From a virus, in IMG/VR virus record IMGVR_UViG_3300042090_000914, positions 1-31,427 of that record: 31,427 nucleotides of DNA; one strand, given 5' to 3'. Below the pieces are notes generated by a model. The model had not been told where the DNA came from. It saw only the letters and a list, made by a program, of their open reading frames with translations, and searched no databases. A program made the position numbers and the translations under genes. Below are positions 7,108 to 14,010 of the stretch, piece after piece (position 1 is the first letter of the stretch; the number at the start of each line of letters is the position of its first letter).

Positions 7108-7124
7108 TAGGGTTACACACCTGA

Positions 7125-8012
7125 TTAGTTTAGCGCCTCGGTGAGCATCGGCACCACTGGCGCGCCCTTGAGTTTTGCCATCTCCGCGCCCAAGGTCCAG
7201 AGCGCTTGGTTCAGACCCACATTCCCGTCAATTCCCTTGATCGGGCGCACAGTCTGGCGCCGGCCGTTTGTATTGCGGCCGCGCTGGCCGCCACCGATCA
7301 GATTCTCCTGGATGCGATTAAACGCAGTCCATAAATCCTGCCCGCGATCCTCGGGGCGCTTAATGTCTAGCAATCGTCCCGCCGGAAAGGGCACTTTCTC
7401 CCCATCGAAGCGCAAGCGCATCGCGGCGTTTGCAAAGGCGTGCGCCTCTTCGGCGCGCAATTCTATCCCCTTCCACTGCGCCGCGACTTCCCCCGCTTTG
7501 GCGGCATTCGCAATCACGCGAAAGGAGCCGTCTATCACCTCATCGATAACGTCGCCGGTGTGGCGTACGGAGACAGACTCAAATTGCCCATCGGAGACAA
7601 TGAGTCCATTTGAGCACGCGAGCCGATACAGTCCGCTCATGAGTTCATAGACGCTCGAGCCGTCGTGAGAGTTGACCAGGCACACCTGAGGCACGGAGTC
7701 CCCCACTTTGGCGAGCTGCGCGCCGGCGCGGGCGAATTTAATCATGTGTTTGGTGTAGCCAGCCTTGTTATGGGTACGCGCAACACTTTGGCTGGCGTCG
7801 ACGGGTTCAAAGCCTTCTTTGCGAAGTGCCTGGATGACGGAGGAGGTGGGGACAAAGGCATATCGATCCGAGCAGCTGCCATGCGCACTTTGCGCGAAGG
7901 CCGAAGGCACCAAGCGCATTAATTGAGCGTCCGACAAAATGCGCGCGGCCATATTGATGGGCCCGCGGTTGGCCAAGGCGCCATGTGTGAAGTTGTGAAT
8001 GGTGGTCATCAT
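7125..8012 (-). CDS. DUF932 domain protein
   Basis: 295 residues from ATG 8010-8012, with GGAGA 8 nt upstream. A longer in-frame start at 8108 has no support and would overlap the RHH gene. The sequence has the DUF932 layout: LANRGPINMAARILSDAQL, then SDRYAFVPTSSVIQALRKEGF near 55-80, VDASQSVART, KHMIKFAR, QVCLVNSHDGSSVYELMSGLYRLACSNGLIV as two halves near 130-160, and a long helical C-terminal half with DIKRPEDRGQDLWTAFNRIQENLIGGG. DUF932 proteins are common on phages and plasmids. Some are described as plasmid- or phage-like proteins, and the biochemical role is unsettled. It sits between an RHH regulator and a terminator on the minus strand. Confidence 0.88.
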   Translation of the reverse strand: MMTTIHNFTHGALANRGPINMAARILSDAQLMRLVPSAFAQSAHGSCSDRYAFVPTSSVIQALRKEGFEPVDASQSVARTHNKAGYTKHMIKFARAGAQLAKVGDSVPQVCLVNSHDGSSVYELMSGLYRLACSNGLIVSDGQFESVSVRHTGDVIDEVIDGSFRVIANAAKAGEVAAQWKGIELRAEEAHAFANAAMRLRFDGEKVPFPAGRLLDIKRPEDRGQDLWTAFNRIQENLIGGGQRGRNTNGRRQTVRPIKGIDGNVGLNQALWTLGAEMAKLKGAPVVPMLTEALN

Positions 8013-8070
8013 GTGTGCAATCTCCAATGTGTGTAAAAGTCGTTTGTTTATCGGACAGCCGCCTCCGCAT

Positions 8071-8331
8071 TCACGCGGAGTCATGATCTTCCAGCAATCC
8101 ATATTCATCGACAGATATCAGTTTCTTGTCATACACGCGCATGGCGCTGCCTTCGATTATTGGCCCGCATGTTGGCGCGTTTGGGAGCGTCACGTCGTCC
8201 CTGATATAGGCGCGAACACATTCGTATAAAGCATTACGAATCAATCGTGTACGCGTGATCCCTTGCGCCTTCGCGATGTCCCGAAGAGCGGCTGCTATGC
8301 GCGGATCTACACCAATTAACACTCTGACCAT
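8071..8331 (-). CDS. RHH/CopG-like DNA-binding regulator
   Basis: 86 residues from ATG 8329-8331, with AGAGG about 6 nt upstream. The N-terminal 40 residues have a beta-strand VRVLIGVDPRI, a helix AALRDIAKAQG and ITRTRLIRNALYE, a typical RHH arrangement. The C-terminal half (TLPNAPTCGPIIE, DKKLISVDEYGLLED) may bind ligand or partner. It is the first gene of the minus-strand operon, 58 bp before DUF932, and faces an A+T-rich region with TTAGATATC inverted repeats that would suit an operator. A repressor role is inference. Confidence 0.75.
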   Translation of the reverse strand: MVRVLIGVDPRIAAALRDIAKAQGITRTRLIRNALYECVRAYIRDDVTLPNAPTCGPIIEGSAMRVYDKKLISVDEYGLLEDHDSA

Positions 8332-8344
8332 ATATACCTCTGTT

Positions 8345-8442
8345 GATATCTAATGACACGTCCATATGGCTTTTTAGATAACTTTAAAGTTGGTGTATAC
8401 CCAAATAGATTATCGGTATGTGTATATCATATGTTAGATATC
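8345..8442. promoter_or_regulatory. Candidate operator: inverted GATATCTAA/TTAGATATC sites
   Basis: GATATCTAA at 8345-8353 and its exact reverse complement TTAGATATC at 8434-8442, with a partial copy TTAGATAAC at 8373-8381, lie just upstream of the RHH gene. The spacing suits a looping or multi-site repressor. Binding by the adjacent RHH protein is inferred only. Confidence 0.4.
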
Positions 8443-8592
8443 CTCATGCGTATTTATGCCATTATTATGTGTCATATGTGTCTAAGTGTATATATCATAA
8501 TAGATTCATGAGGTTAGTACTCACACTTGGCTTGACACTTATGACACTTGGAATGGAATTCATACTAAATCGCGTTTTTATGAATAAATTTC

Positions 8593-8620
8593 ATGTCGCA
8601 TTTAGAACAATGTCGCATTT
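8593..8620 (+). repeat. Direct repeat ATGTCGCATTT x2
   Basis: ATGTCGCATTT occurs at 8593-8603 and 8610-8620, a 17-bp period separated by AGAACA. It lies in the A+T-rich intergenic region and could be a protein-binding iteron; two copies only. Confidence 0.6.
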
Positions 8621-9144
8621 GGGATAGTTGAGGCCCAATCGGTTCCTGATCGGTGCCAATCGCTGCTTTTGCCGGCTAAATCTGGCCAGAATGAACTCTC
8701 GGCCGGCGCATGTTGCAACGCACCATTGAAGTCGCGCATCTGTTCTGAACGCGACACGTGTGACAGCGCGCTATCACAATAATGCGTCATATTGGCATAA
8801 GTAGTTGATTTTATTGGATTATGTGATTTAACATATCAACGATTATGCGAAGTTGCAATGCAGCAATGTGCCATCCAGCCGCGCGGCCGAGCTCTGCTGC
8901 AGCTGGTTTTTGACCCCCCCGGTACCCCCCTTTTTCCTGGCGATTGAGCCTCCACCTACCCGGTCTGCGCAACGCCCGCACACGCGGCAAATTTCCCAAA
9001 AAGCGACAAAAAAAGGGGACCCTAGAAAAAATTGGCCAAAAAAATTCCCAATTTCACGGGCGCGAAGGGGGGGGGCTTGCGCGCACGCTACGTGTTATGG
9101 CAAGTTACAGCGAAACGCATTACTTCCAAGAGGGGACGAACGAA

Positions 9145-9246
9145 ATGTCGAACGCCGACGACGATACTGGGCAACGGGAGGTTTTCTCGCGCATGCAGTT
9201 CGAGCCCGGACCGGCGCCTCTGCCACTGAAGGAGAATGCGCGATGA
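9145..9246 (+). CDS. 33-residue peptide, first late gene
   Basis: ATG 9145 has AGAGGGGA 8 nt upstream and the frame ends at TGA 9246, overlapping the next ATG by ATGA. The peptide MSNADDDTGQREVFSRMQ continues to a Pro-rich end PGPAPLPLKENAR. An alternative ATG 9097 would give 49 residues but has no ribosome site. No domain is recognised. The overlap with a well-supported gene is the main reason to call it. Confidence 0.5.
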   Translation: MSNADDDTGQREVFSRMQFEPGPAPLPLKENAR

Positions 9247-9542
9247 ATGCGCTCGCGCCCGGGGATCTGTGCGTCATCATCGATCACCCTGCGATCGCCC
9301 CCTGCACACACGGTTTCGTCGGGCGCACCGTGGTGCTGGTGGCGATCTGTGAACGCTTGAGTCACCGGACGCACGCACCTTACTGGCGATGCAGCGGCGC
9401 ATCCGGTGTGGGCGTCTCCCACACGGTGCTGCGCAAAATCCCGCCCGCCCCGCTCGATGAAGGTGACCTGCACGAGGAGCGCGTGGAGTATTTAGCAAGC
9501 GCCATTGCGCAGTTTCGCAAACGACAACACTTGGAGGCGTAA
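9243..9542 (+). CDS. Small phage protein, SH3-like barrel pattern
   Basis: 99 residues from ATG 9243, with GAAGGAG 8 nt upstream. The open frame runs further upstream, but that part reads as non-coding homopolymer-rich sequence. MNALAPGDLCVIIDHP, then GFVGRTVVLVAICE, WRCSGASG and VSHTVLRKIPP form short beta strands with a final ..LRKI.. block, as in small phage proteins of the pattern 'PGDLC..V.......G..V.V'. The C-terminal helix (EERVEYLASAIAQFRK) is acidic to basic. It is part of the tightly packed late-gene leader. Function unknown. Confidence 0.75.
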   Translation: MNALAPGDLCVIIDHPAIAPCTHGFVGRTVVLVAICERLSHRTHAPYWRCSGASGVGVSHTVLRKIPPAPLDEGDLHEERVEYLASAIAQFRKRQHLEA

Positions 9543-9546
9543 AAAA

Positions 9547-9849
9547 ATGAGCAGCCGAATCTACATCATCACCCAGCGCGCCGATGCGAGTGTGGTGCGC
9601 TACGTGCGCGCGAACACTTTGGCCCAAGCCATCCGCGCGCTCGCCGATGAGACTTTTCTCGCATCTCCGGCGAGCACCGAGGACCTCTATCGGGCGATGA
9701 AGGCTGGGCAGTTTGAGGTGCTCGACGCTGCGGGCGATGAGTCGACACCGATCGGCGATGCGCCGCCCGAGGCCGAACGGCGGGGACCTAAGCGCGCACC
9801 CGCACCCGAGCGCACATCGACGCCTCCAACTTTGGTGCCAGCCGCATGA
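9547..9849 (+). CDS. Small conserved phage protein
   Basis: 100 residues from ATG 9547, with TTGGAGG about 10 nt upstream; an in-frame upstream ATG at 9505 lies within the preceding gene. MSSRIYIITQRADASVVRYVRANTLAQAIRALADETFLASPASTEDL followed by a ..AGQFEVLDA.. strand resembles a recurring late-region phage protein ('YVV......ARLVRA....QA..HVA'). The C-terminal 35 residues are Pro/Ala/Arg-rich and probably disordered. Overlaps the next start by ATGA. Function unknown. Confidence 0.75.
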   Translation: MSSRIYIITQRADASVVRYVRANTLAQAIRALADETFLASPASTEDLYRAMKAGQFEVLDAAGDESTPIGDAPPEAERRGPKRAPAPERTSTPPTLVPAA

Positions 9850-10019
9850 GCGATGGGAAATTAGCACCGACGGCGAAGTTGCGCTTCCTTGATCGCGCAA
9901 GCGGCGCCACGATGCGAGAGGTCGTGTTGCAGCAGTGGTGGGCGCCGGATGTGCCATCCTACATGCGCGATGAGAGTCAGGGCGAGTGGCGCGACGTTCA
10001 AGTGGTGAGGCATGTCTGA
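9846..10019 (+). CDS. 57-residue hypothetical protein
   Basis: ATG 9846 overlaps the previous stop (ATGA) and the stop at 10017-10019 overlaps the following ATG 10012. The protein starts MSDGKLAPTAKLRFLDRASG and contains VVLQQWWAPDVPSYMRDE and EWRDVQVV. It starts with the same MSDGK as the next gene, probably by chance. No family recognised. The overlaps on both sides and ordinary codon usage support it. Confidence 0.6.
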   Translation: MSDGKLAPTAKLRFLDRASGATMREVVLQQWWAPDVPSYMRDESQGEWRDVQVVRHV

Positions 10020-10260
10020 CGGCAAAGGCCCGCATGTACCCGTGATGACGGTTGCGGGGCACTTCCTCTCCATGCAGCCATCGACGGATGCGAAACTTGG
10101 GCCAGAGAAAGTCTGGTATCGCGGCGATGCATACCGCGAACTCTATGATCAGATGGCAACGTTTCGCCAAGCGTGCGAGGACGTGATGAAGTATGTCGCA
10201 CGCGAGGCCGATCCGGAAGTCGTGACGATCATCGATATCATCGAGAAGGCGACCGGATAA
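10012..10260 (+). CDS. 82-residue hypothetical protein
   Basis: ATG 10012 overlaps the preceding gene by 8 bp and the stop TAA overlaps the next ATG by one base. The sequence starts MSDGKGPHVPVMTVAGHFL, has a central EKVWYRGDAYRELYDQMATFR and ends in an acidic helix (DPEVVTIIDIIEKATG). It looks alpha/beta and soluble. Family not recognised; part of the coupled gene chain ahead of the terminase. Confidence 0.68.
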   Translation: MSDGKGPHVPVMTVAGHFLSMQPSTDAKLGPEKVWYRGDAYRELYDQMATFRQACEDVMKYVAREADPEVVTIIDIIEKATG

Positions 10261-10466
10261 TGCCGCGCGGCGAAAAACGTGTGCCCATTGTGGTGCAGGT
10301 CTCCCCGGCCCTAAAGACCAAGCTTGAACTCGAGGCCTGGGAGAGCCAGCACACGCTATCCTCCTATATTCGCGGCCTGCTCGAGCGGCGCGGCAAGTGG
10401 GCGCGCACCGTCGGGGAGGCGGGGGGGTATGATATTCAGGCGATCATACCGAAGGTGCAGCCGTGA
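10260..10466 (+). CDS. RHH-like small protein upstream of terminase
   Basis: 68 residues from ATG 10260, overlapping the upstream TAA by one base. MPRGEKRVPIVVQVSPALKT has a strand typical of RHH proteins, followed by ELEAWESQHTLSSYIRGLLERRGKW, which reads as the second and third elements of that fold. The tail ARTVGEAGGYDIQAIIPKVQP is short. Third RHH-like gene in the window. It could repress the late operon or assist DNA recognition in packaging; neither is shown. Stop overlaps the GTG of the small terminase. Confidence 0.65.
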   Translation: MPRGEKRVPIVVQVSPALKTKLELEAWESQHTLSSYIRGLLERRGKWARTVGEAGGYDIQAIIPKVQP

Positions 10467-11062
10467 TGGCCGCCGGCCGACCACGCAAATCAAAAGTCCC
10501 GCCAGGGATGCCGGTAGTACTCGAAGCGGCGGGAGGCGATCGCGAGGCGATCGCCAACTGGTTTAAAGAACAGATGGATCTCGTGCTCGCCGAGAAGGAC
10601 TCGCGTATCGAGGTGCTGCGCACCGTGGGCGAGCACCCCTCCCCGATCTTTGCGAATATGGTGCGCGAGCACGCGCTCATCGGCTTGGAGCCGCGCTACA
10701 TCGCGCGGCTTTTGTGTGTGTCGGCCTCGACGATTACGACCTACTACGCTGAGCAACTCGAAGAGGGGAAGGCGCAGGCACTCGTTGCAATCAGCAGGAA
10801 TATGTTTCGCATCGCGACGAGCCAGACGGATCCGAACAACGCGAAGGTCGGCATGCAGATGCTCGAGCGACGGGGTGGTGAGGAATTCAAGCCGGCAACG
10901 AAGAAGGTCGAGTTTGAGGATACGACCAAGCATCCGCCGCTGATCGACTCCTCGAAGATGACCTACGAGGAGCGCCAGCAAATGCGCGCCATGCTCATGC
11001 GAATTGCGAGCGGCGGTGATGGGGACCCCTTATCCCCGGAGGAAGAGGAACCGGTCATATGA
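10463..11062 (+). CDS. Probable terminase small subunit
   Basis: 199 residues from GTG 10463 (ATG 10466 is the next codon). A basic N-terminus (GRPRKSKVPPG) precedes a helical central region with a helix-turn-helix-like stretch near 70-100 (HALIGLEPRYIARLLCVSAS, then TITTYY), followed by QALVAISRNMFRIATS and PNNAKVGMQMLERRGG. That layout (DNA-binding HTH, oligomerisation helices, acidic tail EEEEPVI) fits small terminase subunits, which recognise the packaging site and load the large subunit. Position about 0.8 kb ahead of the large terminase supports it. Low sequence conservation in this family means the call rests on layout. Confidence 0.65.
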   Translation: MMAAGRPRKSKVPPGMPVVLEAAGGDREAIANWFKEQMDLVLAEKDSRIEVLRTVGEHPSPIFANMVREHALIGLEPRYIARLLCVSASTITTYYAEQLEEGKAQALVAISRNMFRIATSQTDPNNAKVGMQMLERRGGEEFKPATKKVEFEDTTKHPPLIDSSKMTYEERQQMRAMLMRIASGGDGDPLSPEEEEPVI

Positions 11063-11208
11063 CAGAGCCCACCAAACGCTGCACGCATTGCAAGGTGGCG
11101 AAATCGATAAAGACTGCCTTTTACCTAAGGGCCAATGGCAAGCCGATGTCTTGGTGCAAGCACTGGTGCATCAGCGCGGCAAAGAAGCGTCGAGCGGTGC
11201 CTGCGTGA
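11059..11208 (+). CDS. 49-residue zinc-ribbon-like peptide
   Basis: ATG 11059 overlaps the previous stop as ATGA, and the stop overlaps the next GTG. The peptide has Cys-x2-Cys near residues 8-11 (RCTHCK) and Cys-x3-Cys near 33-37 (WCKHWC), with a basic C-terminus (SAAKKRRAVPA). The spacing is compatible with a small zinc-binding fold of the sort seen in phage HNH-like or recombination fragments, but there is no catalytic His-Asn-His. Family unknown. Confidence 0.6.
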   Translation: MTEPTKRCTHCKVAKSIKTAFYLRANGKPMSWCKHWCISAAKKRRAVPA

Positions 11209-11396
11209 GCGATGATCGCATCGTGCGCTGCGCGAGTTGTCCGGGCCTGATCGTGTGGCTCAAAACGAAGAACGGCGCGAACATGCCGACCGATGCCTCC
11301 TCGGTAGATCCAGAGGATAGGATTTTCGATCACCAGAAACACATCTCGCATTTCGCGACATGTCCAAATCACAATCAACACAGGAGAAGCAAATGA
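11205..11396 (+). CDS. Small conserved phage zinc-binding protein
   Basis: 63 residues from GTG 11205, overlapping the previous stop (GTGA). CASCPGLIVWLKTKNGANMPTD sits near the start as two adjoining short motifs, and HFATCPNHNQHRR at the end. This is a pattern I recall from small phage and plasmid proteins: Cys-x2-Cys, a Trp-containing strand, a Met-Pro turn with Asp, and a terminal His-Phe-x-Thr-Cys-Pro. The Cys and His residues could form one zinc site. No function is established. The stop overlaps the next ATG as ATGA. Confidence 0.68.
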   Translation: MSDDRIVRCASCPGLIVWLKTKNGANMPTDASSVDPEDRIFDHQKHISHFATCPNHNQHRRSK

Positions 11397-11707
11397 TGAT
11401 ACCGACGATCGGCAGGATTATTTACATTTTCAAGCGCCACGCGCGCTACGCAAGTCCCGAGCCCGAGGCGGCGATCATCACGCACGTGAACGAAGACGGT
11501 ACGATCAACGTCAGGGGCTTTACCCACGAAGGAGGAGATTTTTCGCTCCACAGTGTGCGATTGCAGGATGATGGCGACCCCGAGGACATTCAAAGTGTGC
11601 ATGCCGAATGGATGCCGTACCAGAAGGCGGTCGCGCGTGGCGAAATTGCGCCGACGAAGCATGCGACGCCGGACACGGACAATAAGGCAGTCTCAGCGCC
11701 GACCTAA
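11393..11707 (+). CDS. 104-residue hypothetical phage protein
   Basis: ATG 11393 has AGGAGA about 7 nt upstream and overlaps the previous stop; an upstream in-frame ATG 11360 is inside the previous gene. MMIPTIGRIIYIFKRHAR, EAAIITHVNEDGTINVRGFT and HSVRLQDDGD read as a small beta barrel of the kind seen in phage proteins that begin 'P.IGR.V.Y'. The C-terminal 30 residues are charged and Thr/Pro-rich. Last gene before a 151-bp gap preceding the large terminase. Function unknown. Confidence 0.72.
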   Translation: MMIPTIGRIIYIFKRHARYASPEPEAAIITHVNEDGTINVRGFTHEGGDFSLHSVRLQDDGDPEDIQSVHAEWMPYQKAVARGEIAPTKHATPDTDNKAVSAPT

Positions 11708-11858
11708 TCCACTCGTGCGTTGATCCAATGGGCACCTACCTCAGTGGGTGTCTGCCGAATAGACTGAGAGGAGCAGCAATCCTTAACTGTGGTAGCGTGC
11801 GGAGAAAATTAGTGCCGCCGATTGGCCCACGTCACGGGCTTCGTTTATATTGGGGTCA
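11708..11858 (+). promoter_or_regulatory. Gap before large terminase: hairpin and candidate promoter
   Basis: No gene. GGCACC (11731-11736) can pair with GGTGTC (11747-11752), including one G-T pair, around a 10-nt loop. CCTACCTCAGTGG (11735-11747) recurs exactly at 16418-16430. TTGGCC (11822-11827) and TATATT (11846-11851), 18 bp apart, form a weak sigma70-like promoter that would start transcription almost at ATG 11859. Confidence 0.35.
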
Positions 11859-13478
11859 ATGCTCCCCACCCTCGGCAAATCCATCGATCCGCGCCTGCAA
11901 CTGCTTGACCTCGACCGGGCCGACTGCGAAGAGTCGCTGTACGAATTTTACAAAACCTCGTGGCGCTACATTGACCCGAGCCCTTGGTGTGATGCCTGGG
12001 CGATCGATGCGATTTGCGAGCATTTGCAGGCCGTGGTCGATGGGCAAATCCGCCAACTGATTATCAACTGCATACCTCGGATCGGTAAATCCTCGCTGAC
12101 GTCCGTGGCCTTCCCCGCCTGGACGTGGGCCCAACCTCATGAGAGTCACACGAGCGGGCCCGTCGTGCCATTTCTGCATGCCTCTTACAATGATAAATTA
12201 TCGCTGCGTGATTCTGTCAAATGCCGCCGTCTTATCGAGTCGAATTGGTATCAGGCCCGGTGGGGATCAAGATATCAACTCACCTCCGATCAAAACACCA
12301 AAAGTCGCTTCACGAATAATAAAGGCGGCGAGCGTTTAATCACCTCGATCGGTGCCGGCACGACAGGCGAGGGCGGCAATATAATTTTGATCGATGATCC
12401 GCAGGCAGCAAATGAAGTCGCATCCGAAGCGAGCACCCAAGAGGTCATCGACTGGTGGTCGCAGACGATGCCGACCCGCCGCAACAGCCAAGAAAAAAGC
12501 GCGGTGATCATTATTCAACAGAGGTTGGCGCAAAATGATTTGACCGGTCACGTACTCGAGACGGAAGCCGACGGCTGGACGCATCTTTGCCTGCCTGGAC
12601 GGTATGAGCCCGAGCGATCATTCATCACGACCATCGGCTGGAAGGATCCGCGCACGGTACCGGGTGAGTTGCTCTGGCCTGAGCGCTTCAGCGAAGAGGC
12701 ATTAAAGCGTCTGGAAAAAACAATGGGCCCCTTCACTTTCGCCGGTCAGATCCAGCAGCGCCCCGCGCCGGCGGGAGGTGGAATAATCAAGGACGACTGG
12801 TGGCAGACCTGGGAACTCGATGTCTTCCCACCGATGGATTTCGTGCTCGCAACCCTCGATACCGCCTATACGACAAAGCAGCAGAATGACCCGTCCGCCA
12901 TGATCGTCTGGGGAATTTTCTCAGGCGATACCAAAGCGCACGCGAGTCGCATTCTCGATGCCGATGGTCGACCGATGTTCATCGATCGCATTTACAACGA
13001 AGGCGCTCCAAAGGCGATGGCCATGAAGGGCTGGACCGAACGTCTTGAGTTGCACGAATTGGTCGCGAAAGTGGCCAAAACCTGCATCGACTATAAGGTC
13101 GATGTGCTACTGATCGAAAATAAAGCCTCGGGTATCTCAGTGGCGCAGGAAATTAGGCGTCTGTACTCGAACGAGAAGTTCTCGGTGCAGCTCTTTGACC
13201 CGAAAAGTCAAGATAAAATGGCGCGCCTGTACTCCGTGCAGCATTTATTTGCCGAAGGGATCGTCTATGCGCCGGATCGGCCATGGGCGACGGCCATTAT
13301 CGATCAGTGTGGGCAGTTTCCGAAGGGTAAACACGATGATTTGGTCGATTGCGTCTCGATGGGCCTTCGAAAATTGCGAGAAATGGGCCTTTTGACCCGA
13401 GGTCCCGAGCGTTTGGCTGAAATTGAATCCTTGAGAGTGTACCCTGGACGGCAAAATGAGCCGCTGTATCCGGTGTGA
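11859..13478 (+). CDS. Terminase large subunit
   Basis: 539 residues; the packaging motor ATPase and nuclease. The N-terminal ATPase has a Walker A variant NCIPRIGKSS near residues 70-79, Walker B NIILIDDPQAANE near 175-187, and a coupling-like segment SAVIIIQQRLAQND near 217-230. The C-terminal RNase H-like nuclease shows LDTAYTTKQQNDPSA near 333-347 (first Asp), LLIENKASG near 416 (Glu) and HDDLVDCVSMGL near 494 (Asp pair). Length is normal for the family. ATG 11859 has only GGGG nearby; the TTG at 11850, three codons upstream, is an alternative. A 151-bp gap separates it from the small-gene chain. Acts at the portal vertex with the gene at 14007. Confidence 0.93.
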   Translation: MLPTLGKSIDPRLQLLDLDRADCEESLYEFYKTSWRYIDPSPWCDAWAIDAICEHLQAVVDGQIRQLIINCIPRIGKSSLTSVAFPAWTWAQPHESHTSGPVVPFLHASYNDKLSLRDSVKCRRLIESNWYQARWGSRYQLTSDQNTKSRFTNNKGGERLITSIGAGTTGEGGNIILIDDPQAANEVASEASTQEVIDWWSQTMPTRRNSQEKSAVIIIQQRLAQNDLTGHVLETEADGWTHLCLPGRYEPERSFITTIGWKDPRTVPGELLWPERFSEEALKRLEKTMGPFTFAGQIQQRPAPAGGGIIKDDWWQTWELDVFPPMDFVLATLDTAYTTKQQNDPSAMIVWGIFSGDTKAHASRILDADGRPMFIDRIYNEGAPKAMAMKGWTERLELHELVAKVAKTCIDYKVDVLLIENKASGISVAQEIRRLYSNEKFSVQLFDPKSQDKMARLYSVQHLFAEGIVYAPDRPWATAIIDQCGQFPKGKHDDLVDCVSMGLRKLREMGLLTRGPERLAEIESLRVYPGRQNEPLYPV

Positions 13479-13493
13479 AGGGAGAATTTCGCG

Positions 13494-13742
13494 ATGAACA
13501 TCGTCCCAATGCCGATCACCAACCTCAAAGACATCGCCCAGCAGTTACGCAAAATGGCCGATTTTGTAGAACAAAGCGATGAGCACTTAAGTTGCGTGCT
13601 GATACTCGGTCGAGCCGATTGCAGCGTCGACGTTTGCGGGTGGGGACATCGCGTTTCTGGCCTAGAAATGCAAGGCTGGATCGCTCGAGCCGCAGTCGAG
13701 GTCGCTGCCGCAGTGAGAAGCTACCAGGAGGCCCACCCGTGA
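13494..13742 (+). CDS. 82-residue hypothetical protein
   Basis: ATG 13494 has AGGGAGA about 8 nt upstream. MNIVPMPITNLKDIAQQLRK and FVEQSDEHLSCVLILGRADC then VCGWGHRVSG suggest an alpha/beta fold, ending with a helix (ARAAVEVAAAVRSYQEAHP). The N-terminal MNIVPMP..L....LR..AD pattern is common in small phage proteins near the terminase and portal. No catalytic motif. Its stop overlaps the GTG of the next gene. Confidence 0.72.
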   Translation: MNIVPMPITNLKDIAQQLRKMADFVEQSDEHLSCVLILGRADCSVDVCGWGHRVSGLEMQGWIARAAVEVAAAVRSYQEAHP

Positions 13743-13975
13743 TCGTGAATCCCAAAGATGCACTGCCGCTGTGCGAGGCGACCGTCGATTTGATCTCAAA
13801 GCGCCAGCGCCCCTGGCTTTTCAGGGTGACCGTGGTGGGCAAACCACCCCATGCCGAGCGCCGGGTCTATGAAATCGCTGCAAAAGATGATAATACGGCG
13901 GCTATGACAGGCATCGATAGGTTCGTGAAAGAATTCTCGCATCCGCTGCGGATATTGGACGTGCTGAAAATATGA
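13739..13975 (+). CDS. 78-residue hypothetical protein
   Basis: GTG 13739 overlaps the upstream stop (GTGA), with the ribosome site AGGAGG about 10 nt upstream. The protein (VIVNPKDALPLCEATVDLIS, RPWLFRVTVVGKPPHAERRVYEIAA) is rich in beta strands, followed by a helix (NTAAMTGIDRFVKEF) and HPLRILDVLKI. This resembles small phage proteins of a strand-strand-helix type with unknown function. GTG 13745 is a possible shorter start. Confidence 0.65.
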   Translation: MIVNPKDALPLCEATVDLISKRQRPWLFRVTVVGKPPHAERRVYEIAAKDDNTAAMTGIDRFVKEFSHPLRILDVLKI

Positions 13976-14010
13976 GCATCGTTCAGATCCTGATGATGGA
14001 ACGCGGATGA
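13972..14010 (+). CDS. Possible 12-codon coupling ORF
   Basis: ATG 13972 overlaps the previous stop (ATGA) and its own TGA overlaps the portal ATG (ATGA). It would encode MSIVQILMMERG. It may carry ribosomes from the upstream gene to the portal start rather than make a functional peptide. Confidence 0.25.
   Translation: MSIVQILMMERG

Larger units (their letters stand above)
8332..9144. other. Long non-coding intergenic region
   Basis: No convincing gene lies in these 813 bases. The left part (8332-8640) is markedly A+T-rich against the surroundings and holds inverted TTAGATATC sites, two copies of GTGTATAT..CATA (8420 and 8486) and a 17-bp-period repeat. The right part (about 8905-9085) returns to G+C and is dominated by runs of C, T, A and G. 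It separates the minus-strand operon from the late plus-strand operon, so it should hold promoters in both directions and possibly the origin or packaging site. An open plus frame at 8418-8627 has no ribosome site and is probably not a gene. Confidence 0.75.

Noticed and set aside
8013-8108. Longer N-terminus for the DUF932 protein
   Set aside because: It overlaps the RHH gene and has no ribosome site, whereas ATG 8012 has GGAGA at 8 nt.
8418-8627. Plus-strand 69-residue ORF in the A+T-rich region
   Set aside because: No ribosome site, unusual composition and no recognisable motif; likely a by-product of low stop density or non-coding sequence.
8602-8790. Minus-strand 62-residue ORF in the intergenic region
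   Set aside because: No ribosome site, no motif, and not adjacent to an operon start; treated as chance.
8853-9242. Long N-terminal extension of the 9243 gene
   Set aside because: The upstream part runs through homopolymer tracts with no ribosome site, and ATG 9243 has GAAGGAG at good spacing.
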